DNA of 64,000 bases from M3007 sp046329435 (GTDB lineage: Bacteria; Bacteroidota; Bacteroidia; Chitinophagales; Saprospiraceae): NCBI GenBank assembly GCA_046329435.1, contig JAXLUR010000001.1:372001-436000 (forward strand), read 5' to 3'. Numbering within the stretch: position 1 is the stretch's first letter; the number at the start of each line of letters is the position of its first letter. The notes beneath the pieces are model-generated. The model was not told the DNA's origin. It made no database searches and saw only the letters and a list, made by a program, of their open reading frames with translations. Shown here piece after piece: positions 9,696 to 18,225 of this stretch. Made by a program: the position numbers and the translations under genes.

Positions 9696-10298
9696 ATGTA
9701 TAGCCTACTGGCGGGCAGCATTATCCTGAGTGTATTTCACGCCTTGATTCCGAGTCACTGGTTGCCGGTGCTCGCCGTTGGGCGGCAAGGCGGATGGAGC
9801 ATGGGGCGTACTATGCTCGTCACTTTCTGGGCGGGCTTTGCACACGTACTGAGTACCGTCCTGTTGGGTTTTGCCCTTGCTTTTGCGGGCAGCAGCCTTT
9901 CTGTGGAAGTTGAATCTTTCACGCACTGGATCGCGCCGGGCCTGTTGATGCTGCTGGGGGTATATTTTCTGTACCGGCACTATTACCACCACCACTTTCA
10001 CCTGACCGGCGAGCACTTCAAATGGGGGGTGATCGGTTCTCTTATGGTAGCCATGTTTTTTTCTCCCTGTCTGGAAATTGAAGGTTTTTTCCTGGCTGCC
10101 GGTCAATACGGCTGGTCGTTTACCGTGCTTTTGGCGCTTACCTATGCCGTTGTCAGCATTTCGGGTATGCTCATCTGGGTACGGCTGGCGCTTGCGGGGC
10201 TGAAAAAACTGGACTGGCATGCCTGGGAGCACAACGCAGGGCTGGTTACCGGTTGTACGCTCATCCTGTCGGGGCTGGCGATGATGATCTGGCACTGA
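9696..10298 (+). CDS. Six-TM membrane protein, NicO/UreH-like (possible metal permease)
   Basis: A 200-aa integral membrane protein with about six hydrophobic segments. HALIPSHWLPV in the first segment and GFAHVLSTVLLGF in the second resemble the HA-x4-DH and G-x2-HxxxT motifs of nickel/cobalt permeases of the NicO/UreH superfamily. A His-rich loop (YRHYYHHHFHLTGEHF, ~88-103) would suit metal binding. The substrate is not established; a cytochrome-assembly metal role is possible given the upstream haem peroxidase, but that is inference. It abuts the convergent MmcQ/YjbR gene with no gap. Confidence 0.6.
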   Translation: MYSLLAGSIILSVFHALIPSHWLPVLAVGRQGGWSMGRTMLVTFWAGFAHVLSTVLLGFALAFAGSSLSVEVESFTHWIAPGLLMLLGVYFLYRHYYHHHFHLTGEHFKWGVIGSLMVAMFFSPCLEIEGFFLAAGQYGWSFTVLLALTYAVVSISGMLIWVRLALAGLKKLDWHAWEHNAGLVTGCTLILSGLAMMIWH

Positions 10299-10655
10299 TT
10301 ACATCTGCGCCAAGGCTTCTTTTTCAGCCTTTTTAAGGCTCAATACCACCCTTTCGTACGAATGGTCGATCAAATGGCGCAGCAGGCTTTCTTCGAGGGA
10401 ACCTTCGAAATCAACCGTATTCCAGTGGATTTTATTCATGTGCCAACCCGGCTGTATTTCGGAGTAGCGTTCGCGCAGTTCGGTACCGTAGTCGGGTTCG
10501 CATTTTAAATTGACGGTAAAACGCTCGGCATCGAGTCCGGTAATGGCAAATATTTTGCCCATGACCCGCATGCAAAGCGTCACTTCGTCGAAGGGGAAAT
10601 CTTCCGAAGTGCCTTTTTTAGCCAGGCAGTATTCGCGGAATTGTTCGATATCCAT
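10299..10655 (-). CDS. MmcQ/YjbR family protein
   Basis: A 118-aa small cytosolic protein with the CyaY-like MmcQ/YjbR fold. The family pattern is clear: DFPFDEVTLCMRVMGKIFA near residue 19, VNLKCEPDYGTELRERY in the middle and HMNKIHWNTVDFEG towards the end. Family members bind DNA in some reports, but the physiological role is not known. It is the last gene of a leftward operon with the SDR (12-bp gap) and the deoxynucleoside kinase. Confidence 0.9.
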   Translation of the reverse strand: MDIEQFREYCLAKKGTSEDFPFDEVTLCMRVMGKIFAITGLDAERFTVNLKCEPDYGTELRERYSEIQPGWHMNKIHWNTVDFEGSLEESLLRHLIDHSYERVVLSLKKAEKEALAQM

Positions 10656-10667
10656 GTGGTTTGTGGT

Positions 10668-11378
10668 TTACCATTCCTGCACCATGGGGTGCAACATTAA
10701 CTCGTCGATAATAACGTGCGGCGGGGCGTTGAGCACATAGGCGACAGCATCGGCAATATCGGTTGGCTGCAGATAGGCGGCGCGGTGCGGCTGCCCGGGC
10801 GAGCCGTCGTGAAAAAACGTATCGACCAGCCCGGGGTAGATCACGCTGACTTTGATGCCGAGGGAACGCACTTCTCTTCTGAGCGACTCAAAAAAGGCGT
10901 GTTGCGCGTATTTGCTGGCTGTGTAAAGGGAGCCGCTGGCAAAAGTCCTTTTCGAAACATCGGAGGCAATGCCCACGATATGCCCCTTTCCCGCGGCTTT
11001 CAGCGTGGGAAGCGTCGCTTTGGTCAGCAAAAAAGAGCCTTTTACATTGACATCCATCACCCGCTCCCAGTCGTCGGCGCTGAGTTCTTCCGCGTTTTTG
11101 AATACCCCGACTCCGGCGTTGTTGATCACATTGTCGATGCGGCCGAAATCGCGCAGCACTTGCGCAACGACCTGATTCACTTGTGTTTCGCTGGAAATAT
11201 CGATCGGAAACGACAGCGATTTGCCTCCGGCCTGGTCTATTTCGAATTCGAGTTCGGTCAGTTCCTCGGCATTGCGTGCGAAGAGCATGACGAAATGATT
11301 TTCGCGTGCCAGGCGGGTAGCGACGGCGCGGCCGATGCCGCGTGAAGCGCCGGAAATAAGCGTGACGGGTTTTTCCAT
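10668..11378 (-). CDS. SDR family NAD(P)-dependent oxidoreductase
   Basis: A 236-aa classical short-chain dehydrogenase. The Rossmann nucleotide loop is SGASRGIGRAVATR (~9-22), NNAGVG lies near residue 90, and the YTASK catalytic Tyr-Lys pair is near 155-159 with a preceding Ser. The acidic/basic pattern after beta-2 (FARNAEE) leans to NADP. The substrate cannot be predicted. It is the middle gene of the dNK-SDR-MmcQ operon, with 27 bp to the upstream kinase gene. Confidence 0.9.
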   Translation of the reverse strand: MEKPVTLISGASRGIGRAVATRLARENHFVMLFARNAEELTELEFEIDQAGGKSLSFPIDISSETQVNQVVAQVLRDFGRIDNVINNAGVGVFKNAEELSADDWERVMDVNVKGSFLLTKATLPTLKAAGKGHIVGIASDVSKRTFASGSLYTASKYAQHAFFESLRREVRSLGIKVSVIYPGLVDTFFHDGSPGQPHRAAYLQPTDIADAVAYVLNAPPHVIIDELMLHPMVQEW

Positions 11379-11405
11379 AACGGGAAAGTTCTTGTAAGAT
11401 GGGTA

Positions 11406-12056
11406 TTAAAACAAGCCGTGCAGTTCGGCCTGCACCATTTCGAGCACCCTGCCCGAGTCTTCCGGACTGTTCTGAAAGTCCAGATTATCGACGTTGATAA
11501 CGAGCAGCTTGCCTTCGCGATAGCCGTTGATCCAGTTGTCGTAGCGTTCGTTGAGGCGTTTCAGGTAATCGAGGCTGATGCTGCCTTCGTAGTCGCGGCC
11601 GCGCATTTGAATATGATCGACGAGGGTCGGAATACTGGCTTTGAGGTAGATCAGGAGGTCCGGCGGTTTGATTTGCGAGACGATCGACTGGAAAAGCGTG
11701 GTGTAGTTTTCAAAATCGCGCCGTTCCATCAGGCCCATGTCGGCGAGGTTGGGGGCAAAGATGAAGGCGTCTTCGTAGATCGTGCGGTCCTGAATAACAG
11801 TGCGGTTGCCCTGCTGGATACGCAATACCTGCTGGTATCGGCTCGACAGAAAAAAAACCTGCAGGTTGAACGACCAGCGTTTCATGTCAACATAAAAGTC
11901 GGCCAGATAGGGGTTGTTTTCGGTGTTTTCGTAGTGAACGTCCCAGCCAAAATGATGGCTGAGCATCTCAGTCAGGGTTGTTTTGCCGGCGCCGATGTTG
12001 CCGGCAATCGCGACGTGACGGATAAGGGGTTTGTCAGACGGTAAACTAGAGTTCAT
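11406..12056 (-). CDS. Deoxynucleoside kinase (deoxyadenosine/deoxyguanosine kinase type)
   Basis: A 216-aa salvage kinase phosphorylating deoxynucleosides. The P-loop GNIGAGKT is at 19-26, YENTENNPYL carries the substrate-contacting Glu, QDRTIYEDAFIFA is the family DR(S/T)xxED motif, and RGRDYEGSISLDYL is the lid region. The frame continues to 12182, but the ATG at 12056 sits just before the P-loop, and a TATTTTCG element (7 of 8 match to the -7 consensus, 12084 to 12077) lies between the two candidates. It is first gene of the leftward operon and divergent from gatC. Confidence 0.92.
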   Translation of the reverse strand: MNSSLPSDKPLIRHVAIAGNIGAGKTTLTEMLSHHFGWDVHYENTENNPYLADFYVDMKRWSFNLQVFFLSSRYQQVLRIQQGNRTVIQDRTIYEDAFIFAPNLADMGLMERRDFENYTTLFQSIVSQIKPPDLLIYLKASIPTLVDHIQMRGRDYEGSISLDYLKRLNERYDNWINGYREGKLLVINVDNLDFQNSPEDSGRVLEMVQAELHGLF

Positions 12057-12061
12057 TCCTT

Positions 12062-12084
12062 TACTTTTGTGCGCTGCGAAAATA
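12062..12084. promoter_or_regulatory. Face-to-face -7 elements between dNK and gatC
   Basis: TACTTTTG on the + strand (12062-12069, perfect TAnnTTTG) would serve gatC. TATTTTCG on the - strand (12084 to 12077, one mismatch) would serve the deoxynucleoside kinase. The two -7 boxes point at each other with 7 bp between. No clear -33 TTG at ideal spacing was found for either. Confidence 0.45.
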
Positions 12085-12201
12085 GGCGTTCGTTTGGCGT
12101 TGGTGCATCCATTGGTCGACGTTTTTTCCTGACCGCTCAACGGATAACTTGAAACGTTCAACGAGCAAGGCCTAGCAATCATCTAAGCTTTTTTTCAAAT
12201 T

Positions 12202-12483
12202 ATGGAAGAGCAACTTATTTCGGACCTTGAAAAACTGGCCCGCCTGCAACTTGATGGCGAAGAGCGCAACGCCCTCGGCAACGATCTTCAAAAGATACTC
12301 GATATGGTGGACCGGCTTCGCCAGCTGAACACCGACCATGTGGCTCCGCTGGTTTACCTGAGCGAAGGACAAACCGATGCGAGGGAAGATGAAGTCGAGG
12401 GCCAGCTCGATACCAGGGCCGCTTTGAAAAATGCGCCCCTACACGACGAACAGTTTTTCAGGGTGCCCAAAGTCATTGAATGA
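12202..12483 (+). CDS. gatC: Asp-tRNA(Asn)/Glu-tRNA(Gln) amidotransferase subunit C
   Basis: A 93-aa small subunit of the GatCAB transamidosome, which stabilises GatA. The family layout is complete: an N-terminal helix (LEKLARLQLDGEER), the DLQKILDMVDRLRQLNT helix, V-x-PLVY, an acidic REDEV segment and the canonical C-terminus QFFRVPKVIE. gatA and gatB are not adjacent. It is followed 37 bp later by a LolD-like ABC ATPase gene. Confidence 0.96.
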   Translation: MEEQLISDLEKLARLQLDGEERNALGNDLQKILDMVDRLRQLNTDHVAPLVYLSEGQTDAREDEVEGQLDTRAALKNAPLHDEQFFRVPKVIE

Positions 12484-12520
12484 ACCCGGGCGATTTAGCT
12501 CATTACCGGATAAAAAAACT

Positions 12521-13243
12521 ATGCTGATTTCCATCGAACACCTCAACAAAACGTACATCATGGGCGCCGAAAAAGTGGAAGCCCTCAAGGACGTTTCGCT
12601 CAATATCAACCGCAACGAATACGTCGCCCTGATGGGCCCTTCCGGCAGTGGCAAATCCACCCTTATGAATCTTCTGGGTTGTCTCGACTCGCCCACCAGC
12701 GGCCAATATTACCTGAATGATATCGAGGTCAGCACGATGGACGACGGCGACCTGGCCGAGGTGCGCAATCGCCAGATCGGTTTTGTTTTTCAAACCTTCA
12801 ACCTGCTGCCTCGTTTGTCGGCGCTGGAAAATGTGGCGCTTCCGCTGGTTTATGCGGGTGTGCCGAAAGAAGAACGTCTGGAAAAAGCCCGTAAAGTGCT
12901 TAGTTCTGTCGGCCTGGGCGACCGGGTGATGCACAAACCCAACGAGTTGTCGGGGGGGCAACGACAACGCGTCGCCATTGCGCGCGCACTCGTCAACGAC
13001 CCGGCAATTATTCTTGCCGACGAGCCTACCGGCAACCTCGATACCAAAACCTCCTACGAAATCATGTCCTTGTTCGAGCAAATCCACCAAAACGGCAACA
13101 CCATCATCCTCGTGACGCACGAACAGGATATCGCCTTGTATGCGCACCGCATCGTACGACTGCGCGACGGCCTCATCGAATCGGATATGAAAAACGACAA
13201 CATTCTGAGTCTTGCCAATACACCCGTGCCGGCAGGCGACTGA
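12521..13243 (+). CDS. LolD/MacB-type ABC transporter ATP-binding protein
   Basis: A 240-aa ABC ATPase. Walker A is GPSGSGKST (~44-52), the Q-loop is FVFQTFNLLPRL, the signature is LSGGQRQRVAIARA, Walker B is IILADEPTGNLD and the switch His lies in VTHEQD. The VEALKDVSLNI start and NLLPRLSALENV block are typical of the MacB/LolD/FtsE branch, which works with FtsX-fold permeases in lipoprotein release or peptide export. No permease is adjacent; the LolE-like permease at 33357-34658 is a candidate partner by family only. The ATG at 12521 begins the conserved fold. Confidence 0.92.
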   Translation: MLISIEHLNKTYIMGAEKVEALKDVSLNINRNEYVALMGPSGSGKSTLMNLLGCLDSPTSGQYYLNDIEVSTMDDGDLAEVRNRQIGFVFQTFNLLPRLSALENVALPLVYAGVPKEERLEKARKVLSSVGLGDRVMHKPNELSGGQRQRVAIARALVNDPAIILADEPTGNLDTKTSYEIMSLFEQIHQNGNTIILVTHEQDIALYAHRIVRLRDGLIESDMKNDNILSLANTPVPAGD

Positions 13244-13251
13244 AGCTTCGC

Positions 13252-13312
13252 CATTTTGAAGAGAAAACGGCCCGCGGAGACAGTCTCCGCGGGCCGTTTT
13301 CTCTTCAAAATG
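13252..13312. terminator. Bidirectional terminator with a 30-bp perfect palindrome
   Basis: Arms 13252-13281 and 13283-13312 are perfect reverse complements separated by a single A. A GC-rich core (CGGCCCGCGGAGAC) is flanked on both sides by A/T stretches that supply a U-tract in either direction. It sits exactly between the ends of the rightward ABC gene and the leftward thioredoxin gene. Confidence 0.9.
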
Positions 13313-13321
13313 CCCTGATTG

Positions 13322-14410
13322 TTACAGTACTTTCAGCAATTCGGTTTCCAGGTTGTTGCGCGGGTTGACGGCAACAACCTTTCCGTCGCGGCCGATCAGG
13401 AAGGTTTGCGGAATGGCCCGAACGCCGTACGTGGCAGCCGGAGCGCTGTTCCAGAACTGGAGATCGCTGACGTGGTTGGGCCACACCAGGCCGTCGTCTT
13501 CAATGGCTTTTTTCCAGTTTTCCTTGCCGTCGGGCCGGTCGAGCGACACGCTGAATACTTCAAAACCCTTGCTGTTGTACTTGTTGTACACAGCCACGAC
13601 GTGCGGGTTTTCCCGGCGGCAGGGGCCGCACCAGCTGGCCCAGAAATCGAGCAGTACTACTTTGCCTTTGAGGCTCGACAGGCTGCGCACTTTTCCGTTG
13701 GGATCGGGTAGTGAAATATCGGGCGCCTGCTGGCCTACGCGAATTGTGCCGTTGCCGGTTGCTGGCTGTTGCTGTTCGGCAGCGCCGCTGGCAATCTGTT
13801 TTTCAAGCTGGCTGACCATGTTGGCATACACCGTGGCGTATTTGGAGGCGGGCATGTAGTCGTTCAACTCGGTGCTGGCGCTTTTAAATTCAGCGAGGTG
13901 TTGGTCGGCTACCCGGCCCAGCAGTTGGGAGGTGAAAAACGCCCGCAACAAGGGGTTGCAGCCTTTGTCGGCGATCACCTGCTTGGATTCTTCGGGTGTT
14001 TTGGGCGGCGAATTGAACAGCCCCTGAACAAACGTGGCATAACAGCTCATCGTTTCTGAGCCGTCCACCTCGATCTGGAGTTTGTCGATGGTTGCGAGAT
14101 CACCTTTGAACGACACGACGTGCTCCTGCCCGTCGAGCATGAAGTACATTTTTTTATCGCCTACAGTCAGGACGTAAAGGCCGCGTTCAAAAGGTTTTTC
14201 AACTTTAATGGAAAACTTGCCGTCGCCATCGCATTTGGCCGAACCGAGCGGAATGGTGGTGCGGTCAAAAAAGGACTGCTCCAGTTTTGCCTGAAGGTCG
14301 CCGGCATTTTTTACGTTCCCTTTCAAAACGTAGCCATCTTCACCGTTGCAGGATGAAAAGAGTGCCAGCGCGGGAAGCAAAAGCAGTAGAAGTGATTTTA
14401 TTAATTTCAT
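13322..14410 (-). CDS. TlpA-family thiol-disulfide oxidoreductase lipoprotein
   Basis: A 362-aa periplasmic or outer-membrane lipoprotein (LLPALALFSSC lipobox). The N-terminal ~110 residues look like the DUF4369 beta-domain common in Bacteroidota redoxins (GYVLKGNVKNAGD). The C-terminal half is a thioredoxin fold starting APDISLPDPNGKVRSLSSLKG with active site WASWCGPCRRENP and the cis-Pro region AIPQTFLIG. It probably reduces periplasmic disulfides, for example in cytochrome c maturation or stress response. It is downstream of purL (31-bp gap) on the same strand. Confidence 0.9.
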   Translation of the reverse strand: MKLIKSLLLLLLPALALFSSCNGEDGYVLKGNVKNAGDLQAKLEQSFFDRTTIPLGSAKCDGDGKFSIKVEKPFERGLYVLTVGDKKMYFMLDGQEHVVSFKGDLATIDKLQIEVDGSETMSCYATFVQGLFNSPPKTPEESKQVIADKGCNPLLRAFFTSQLLGRVADQHLAEFKSASTELNDYMPASKYATVYANMVSQLEKQIASGAAEQQQPATGNGTIRVGQQAPDISLPDPNGKVRSLSSLKGKVVLLDFWASWCGPCRRENPHVVAVYNKYNSKGFEVFSVSLDRPDGKENWKKAIEDDGLVWPNHVSDLQFWNSAPAATYGVRAIPQTFLIGRDGKVVAVNPRNNLETELLKVL

Positions 14411-14441
14411 AATAAACTAATTGTCAAATAGATAAACAATA

Positions 14442-16673
14442 TTATTGCATAATGCCGGACAGCAGCGTATCGTAGGTGCGTTTCCATTCGGCGATATTGC
14501 CCCAGTCGCCGCCGTTCACTACCACGACGTCGCCCACGACATCGCCAAGGTATTCGTAGGCCTGGTTTTCGTCAATAAGAAAACGTTCGAAAACAGCAGC
14601 TTGTTCGGGGCGAACGCTTACAATCGCGCGGCTTTGCGACTCGCCGAACAACCAGGCATCGGCACGAAGGCCGACGGGCGTGTTCAGGTGGAAACCCATG
14701 CCGGCCGGCATGGCACTTTCAAGCAAGGCGGTGAACAAGCCCCCGTCGCTCACGTCGTGTACGGATTGCAACAGGCCGTCCTGAATGGCTTTTTTCAATA
14801 CCTGTTGCAGAGCATATTCTTCTTCAAGGTCGAAATGCGGGCAGGGGCTGTGCTCCGTGCCATGCACCACGCGCAGGTATTCGCTGCTGCCGAGGTCTTC
14901 GCGGCTGGTTCCCAGCAGGTAAATTTTATCCCCTTCATTTTTAAAATCGAGGGTCATCATCTGCTCGTAATCGTCCAGAATGCCCAACATGCCGATGGTG
15001 GGCGTCGGGTACACAGGGATGACCTGGCCGTCTTTTGCGTACTGGTTGTAAAAACTGACATTGCCGCCCGTCACAGGTGTGCCAAAGCGCCGGCAGGCGT
15101 CGCCCATGCCGCGAATGGCTTCTGCAAACTGGTAATAAACTTCCGGGTTGTAGGGGTTGCCGAAGTTGAGGCAGTTGGTGATGGCGACCGGCTCGCCGCC
15201 TGCGCAAACGATGTTGCGCGCGGCCTCGGCCACAGCGATCATGGCGCCGCGATGCGGATCGGCATACACATAGGCCGAATTGCAGTCGGTCGTCACGGCC
15301 AGCGCCTTCCGCGTTCCTTTCACATACACTACTGCTGCGTCCGACGGGCGGTTGGTCGTCATAGTGCCGGTGCGTACCATAGAGTCGTACTGGCGGGTGA
15401 TCCAGTTTTTGGCGGCGAGGTTGGGCGAGTGCCAGAGTTTTTTCGCGGCGGCTTTCAGATCGGCGGGCACCTTGATTTTGGCAAGATCGAATTTTGCAAT
15501 CTCGGCCAGGTAGGCGGGCGCTTTTTGCTCCCGCACGTAAACGGGCGCGCCGCCGCCCAGCACCAGCGATTCAGCCGGCACGGTGGCCACCAGTTCTCCG
15601 TGGTGAAAATATTCGAGCAGGCCCGTGTCGGTCGTCACGCCGATTTGTTCGCAGGGCAGGTCCCATTTATCAAAAACCGCCAGGATTTCCTGTTCGCGGC
15701 CCGGTGCGCAAACGATGAGCATACGCTCCTGGCTTTCCGACAACAGGATTTCCCAGGCTTTCATGTTTTGCTGGCGGGTCGGCACTTTATCGAGGTCGAT
15801 GCGCATGCCTACGCCCGATTTGGCGCTCATTTCGGACGTGGAACAGGTGATACCTGCCGCGCCCATGTCCTGCATACCGATCACGGCGCCTGTTTGAATT
15901 GCCTCCAGCGACGCTTCGAGTAGCAGTTTTTCCTGAAAAGGGTCGCCCACCTGCACGGCGGGCAGGTCTTCATGCGAATCTTCGGTCAGGTCGGCCGATG
16001 CGAAAGTGGCGCCGTGGATGCCGTCTTTACCTGTGGCAGAGCCTACGATAAAAACCGGATTGCCGGGTTTGCCGGCTGTTGCGCTGACGGTTTCGCCCAC
16101 ACGGACGATGCCGACCGACATCGCGTTGACAAGAATGTCGTGGTTGTAACAATCGTAAAAATAAACTTCGCCGCCCACGGTCGGCACCCCGAAACAGTTG
16201 CCGTAATCGCCGATTCCTTTGACCACGCCGGCAATGAGCCGTTTCATGCGCGGGTCGTCGGGGCGTCCGAATCGCAGTGAATTGAGTGCGGCAATAGGGC
16301 GGGCGCCCATGGTGAAAATATCGCGGTGAATACCGCCCACGCCCGTTGCGGCGCCCTGATAGGGTTCGATGGCGGAGGGGTGGTTGTGGCTCTCGATTTT
16401 GAAGGCGCAGCCAAGTCCGTCGCCGATATCGACCAATCCGGCGTTCTCCTCCCCCGCCCCCACCAGCAGGCGCTGGCCGGTTCTGGGCAAGGTTTTCAAC
16501 TGGATGATGGAGTTTTTATACGAACAGTGTTCGCTCCACATCACGGAATACACGGAGAGTTCGGTAAAGTTGGGAGTTCTGCCCAGAATTTCTTTAATTT
16601 TGTCAAATTCGGCGGGCGTGAGGCCCAGACTCTGGGCGGTTTCGGGAGTGGGTAAAGGCTCGGCTGTGGCCAT
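14442..16673 (-). CDS. purL: Phosphoribosylformylglycinamidine synthase subunit PurL
   Basis: A 743-aa small-type PurL, the ATP-dependent synthetase subunit of FGAM synthase in purine biosynthesis, working with PurS and PurQ. Conserved blocks are MWSEHCSYKNS (catalytic His), ESHNHPSAIEPYQGAATGVGG (ATP/Mg site), GGEVYFYDCYNHDILVNAMS and, in the second half, the paired AIR-synthase repeat with TNCLNFGNPYNPEVYYQF and VTGGNVSFYNQ. The purS and purQ partners are not in the window. A -7 element lies 48 bp upstream of the ATG. Confidence 0.97.
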   Translation of the reverse strand: MATAEPLPTPETAQSLGLTPAEFDKIKEILGRTPNFTELSVYSVMWSEHCSYKNSIIQLKTLPRTGQRLLVGAGEENAGLVDIGDGLGCAFKIESHNHPSAIEPYQGAATGVGGIHRDIFTMGARPIAALNSLRFGRPDDPRMKRLIAGVVKGIGDYGNCFGVPTVGGEVYFYDCYNHDILVNAMSVGIVRVGETVSATAGKPGNPVFIVGSATGKDGIHGATFASADLTEDSHEDLPAVQVGDPFQEKLLLEASLEAIQTGAVIGMQDMGAAGITCSTSEMSAKSGVGMRIDLDKVPTRQQNMKAWEILLSESQERMLIVCAPGREQEILAVFDKWDLPCEQIGVTTDTGLLEYFHHGELVATVPAESLVLGGGAPVYVREQKAPAYLAEIAKFDLAKIKVPADLKAAAKKLWHSPNLAAKNWITRQYDSMVRTGTMTTNRPSDAAVVYVKGTRKALAVTTDCNSAYVYADPHRGAMIAVAEAARNIVCAGGEPVAITNCLNFGNPYNPEVYYQFAEAIRGMGDACRRFGTPVTGGNVSFYNQYAKDGQVIPVYPTPTIGMLGILDDYEQMMTLDFKNEGDKIYLLGTSREDLGSSEYLRVVHGTEHSPCPHFDLEEEYALQQVLKKAIQDGLLQSVHDVSDGGLFTALLESAMPAGMGFHLNTPVGLRADAWLFGESQSRAIVSVRPEQAAVFERFLIDENQAYEYLGDVVGDVVVVNGGDWGNIAEWKRTYDTLLSGIMQ

Positions 16674-16720
16674 TTAAGCAGGCTGCGAATGGAAAGTGAA
16701 CGATTGTTTGAATCTGGCCG

Positions 16721-16728
16721 CAAAAGTA
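16721..16728 (-). promoter_or_regulatory. purL: -7 promoter element of purL
   Basis: TACTTTTG on the - strand, a perfect match to the Bacteroidota TAnnTTTG -7 box, would give a leader of about 40 nt before the purL ATG at 16673. A well-spaced -33 TTG was not identified. Confidence 0.55.
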
Positions 16729-16841
16729 GCAAATGAGCAACCAATATCACTGTATCTGTTAAGCGTTGTCATTGTACAACCTGTTGCCAAAAGAGCAGAT
16801 TTGTAACGTAAAAAATTGATAATCAAATAAAAACAAGTGTC

Positions 16842-17255
16842 GTGACTATTCGTATTCAACCGGAAATGACTGTTGCGGAAGTATGTGATTCGTTTCATTC
16901 CGCCTATCCTTACCTGAAACTCGAGTTTTTCTCGGTTTCGCACCGCGCCTTTCAGGGAAGTTTGGCGCAATACATGATCAAAGATCACAGCACCCGCCTC
17001 TCGGCCCTCAACGCCGGCATTGCAGAAGGCGATCTGGATTGCCGTCCCGAGGTGACAGTCAGGGTGCTCGAAGATAATATGGAACGGCAGTTCGGGCTTC
17101 ACATCCAGGTTTTTCGCCTTTCGCACGACCTCTGGCTGGTATCGAGCGCCACCGACAACCTTACCCTTTTTGAACAAAACCGCCGGGGCAAGTCGTCGGA
17201 ACACCCCACGTCTTTTGAAACTGAACAACCTATGGACTATCGCGAACAGGATTGA
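16842..17255 (+). CDS. Conserved hypothetical protein upstream of UspA
   Basis: A 137-aa soluble protein beginning with a GTG at 16842 (an internal ATG at 16866 is the alternative). It reads as a small alpha/beta protein: MTVAEVCDSFHSAYPYLKLEFF, a basic middle, then TVRVLEDNMERQFGLHIQVFR and LWLVSSATDNLTLFEQN, followed by a polar tail. I recall similar small proteins in Bacteroidota but no established function. It is 44 bp upstream of the UspA gene and co-directional, so a shared stress-related transcript is possible. Confidence 0.7.
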   Translation: MTIRIQPEMTVAEVCDSFHSAYPYLKLEFFSVSHRAFQGSLAQYMIKDHSTRLSALNAGIAEGDLDCRPEVTVRVLEDNMERQFGLHIQVFRLSHDLWLVSSATDNLTLFEQNRRGKSSEHPTSFETEQPMDYREQD

Positions 17256-17299
17256 ACCGGATTTCGACGCACCATTCATGTTTTCAAAAAATTGTAGTC

Positions 17300-18133
17300 A
17301 TGAAAACCATCCTCGTACCAACCGATTTTTCCAGTGCCTCTGCCAATGCTTTGCGGTATGCCGGCGCCATTGCAGGGCAAACCGGTGCAGAACTGGTCGT
17401 GCTGCATGTGGTCTTTCCCAATGAAGGCGTGGATAACAATGTTTATGCCGCGTTCTGGACCGACGATTACCTCGTTCAACGCGAAAAAGAACTGAACGAC
17501 TGGGTAAAACGCCAGCGCAGGGGACAGTCCAGCCCTGAAATCAAAACGCACTGCGAATGCCTGGTAGGCTTCCCGATCCCCTCTATCGTCGAAACCTCGG
17601 ATAAATACCACGCCGATCTCATCGTCATGGGCACAACGGGCGCCACAGGACTGCGGGGCGTCCTGCTCGGCAGCGTAGCTGCGGGTATGATCGGGCGGAC
17701 AAACGTGCCGGTGCTGGTGGTGCCTAAAAAAGCGCAGTTTTATCCGGGCAGCGCGGCTGTTTTTGCCACCGACTTCCATTTCCGGATCGAACCGATGGGC
17801 CTGAAAACCCTCCACGAATTACTGGGCCTGCATCAAAAAGCGCTGAAAGTGGTGCATATTCTCGACAAACCCGGCGACCACAAGGACAAGGAAAAAGAAG
17901 CCGCACTGGTGCGCAAACTCGGCGATATCCCCTTCGATCTGCATTACCTGCATGATCGGGACGCCGCACAGGCCATTTCCAATTTTATCGAAACGACTGA
18001 TGCCGGCCTGCTTATCGCCGTAGCGCACGAACACAGTCTGCTGTACAAAATATTCAACGAAAGCCTGACCCGCAAACTCGCGCACCGCATCGATGTGCCG
18101 CTGCTGGCCTTGCACGACAACAAACGCGACTAG
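17300..18133 (+). CDS. Tandem universal stress protein (UspA family)
   Basis: A 277-aa protein with two Usp domains. The first starts MKTILVPTDFSSASANALRYA and keeps the ATP-binding signature G-x2-G-x9-G(S/T) as GTTGATGLRGVLLGSVAAGMI followed by VPVLVVP. The second domain (~150-277) is degenerate at the nucleotide site but ends KLAHRIDVPLLAL. The ATG at 17300 is chosen because it is the first residue of the Usp fold; the longer frame from 17252 overlaps the preceding gene. Its role is probably ATP-linked stress signalling. A strong terminator follows. Confidence 0.92.
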   Translation: MKTILVPTDFSSASANALRYAGAIAGQTGAELVVLHVVFPNEGVDNNVYAAFWTDDYLVQREKELNDWVKRQRRGQSSPEIKTHCECLVGFPIPSIVETSDKYHADLIVMGTTGATGLRGVLLGSVAAGMIGRTNVPVLVVPKKAQFYPGSAAVFATDFHFRIEPMGLKTLHELLGLHQKALKVVHILDKPGDHKDKEKEAALVRKLGDIPFDLHYLHDRDAAQAISNFIETTDAGLLIAVAHEHSLLYKIFNESLTRKLAHRIDVPLLALHDNKRD

Positions 18134-18158
18134 CCACCTCGTTTTCATAACTCCTTTG

Positions 18159-18196
18159 GAGGCGCCTCCCGGCATTGCCGGGAGGCGCCTCTTTTT
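18159..18196 (+). terminator. Rho-independent terminator after UspA
   Basis: A 16-bp perfect inverted repeat (18159-18174 with 18176-18191, core GAGGCGCCTCCCGGCA), separated by one T and followed by TTTTT. It isolates the UspA transcript from the outer-membrane gene starting at 18226. Confidence 0.9.
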
Positions 18197-18225
18197 GTCG
18201 TACTTTTCGGCCGAAATACGACGCC

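Noticed and set aside
14445..15923. A long + strand open frame opposite purL
   Set aside because: It mirrors the strongly conserved PurL sequence and has no recognisable motif.
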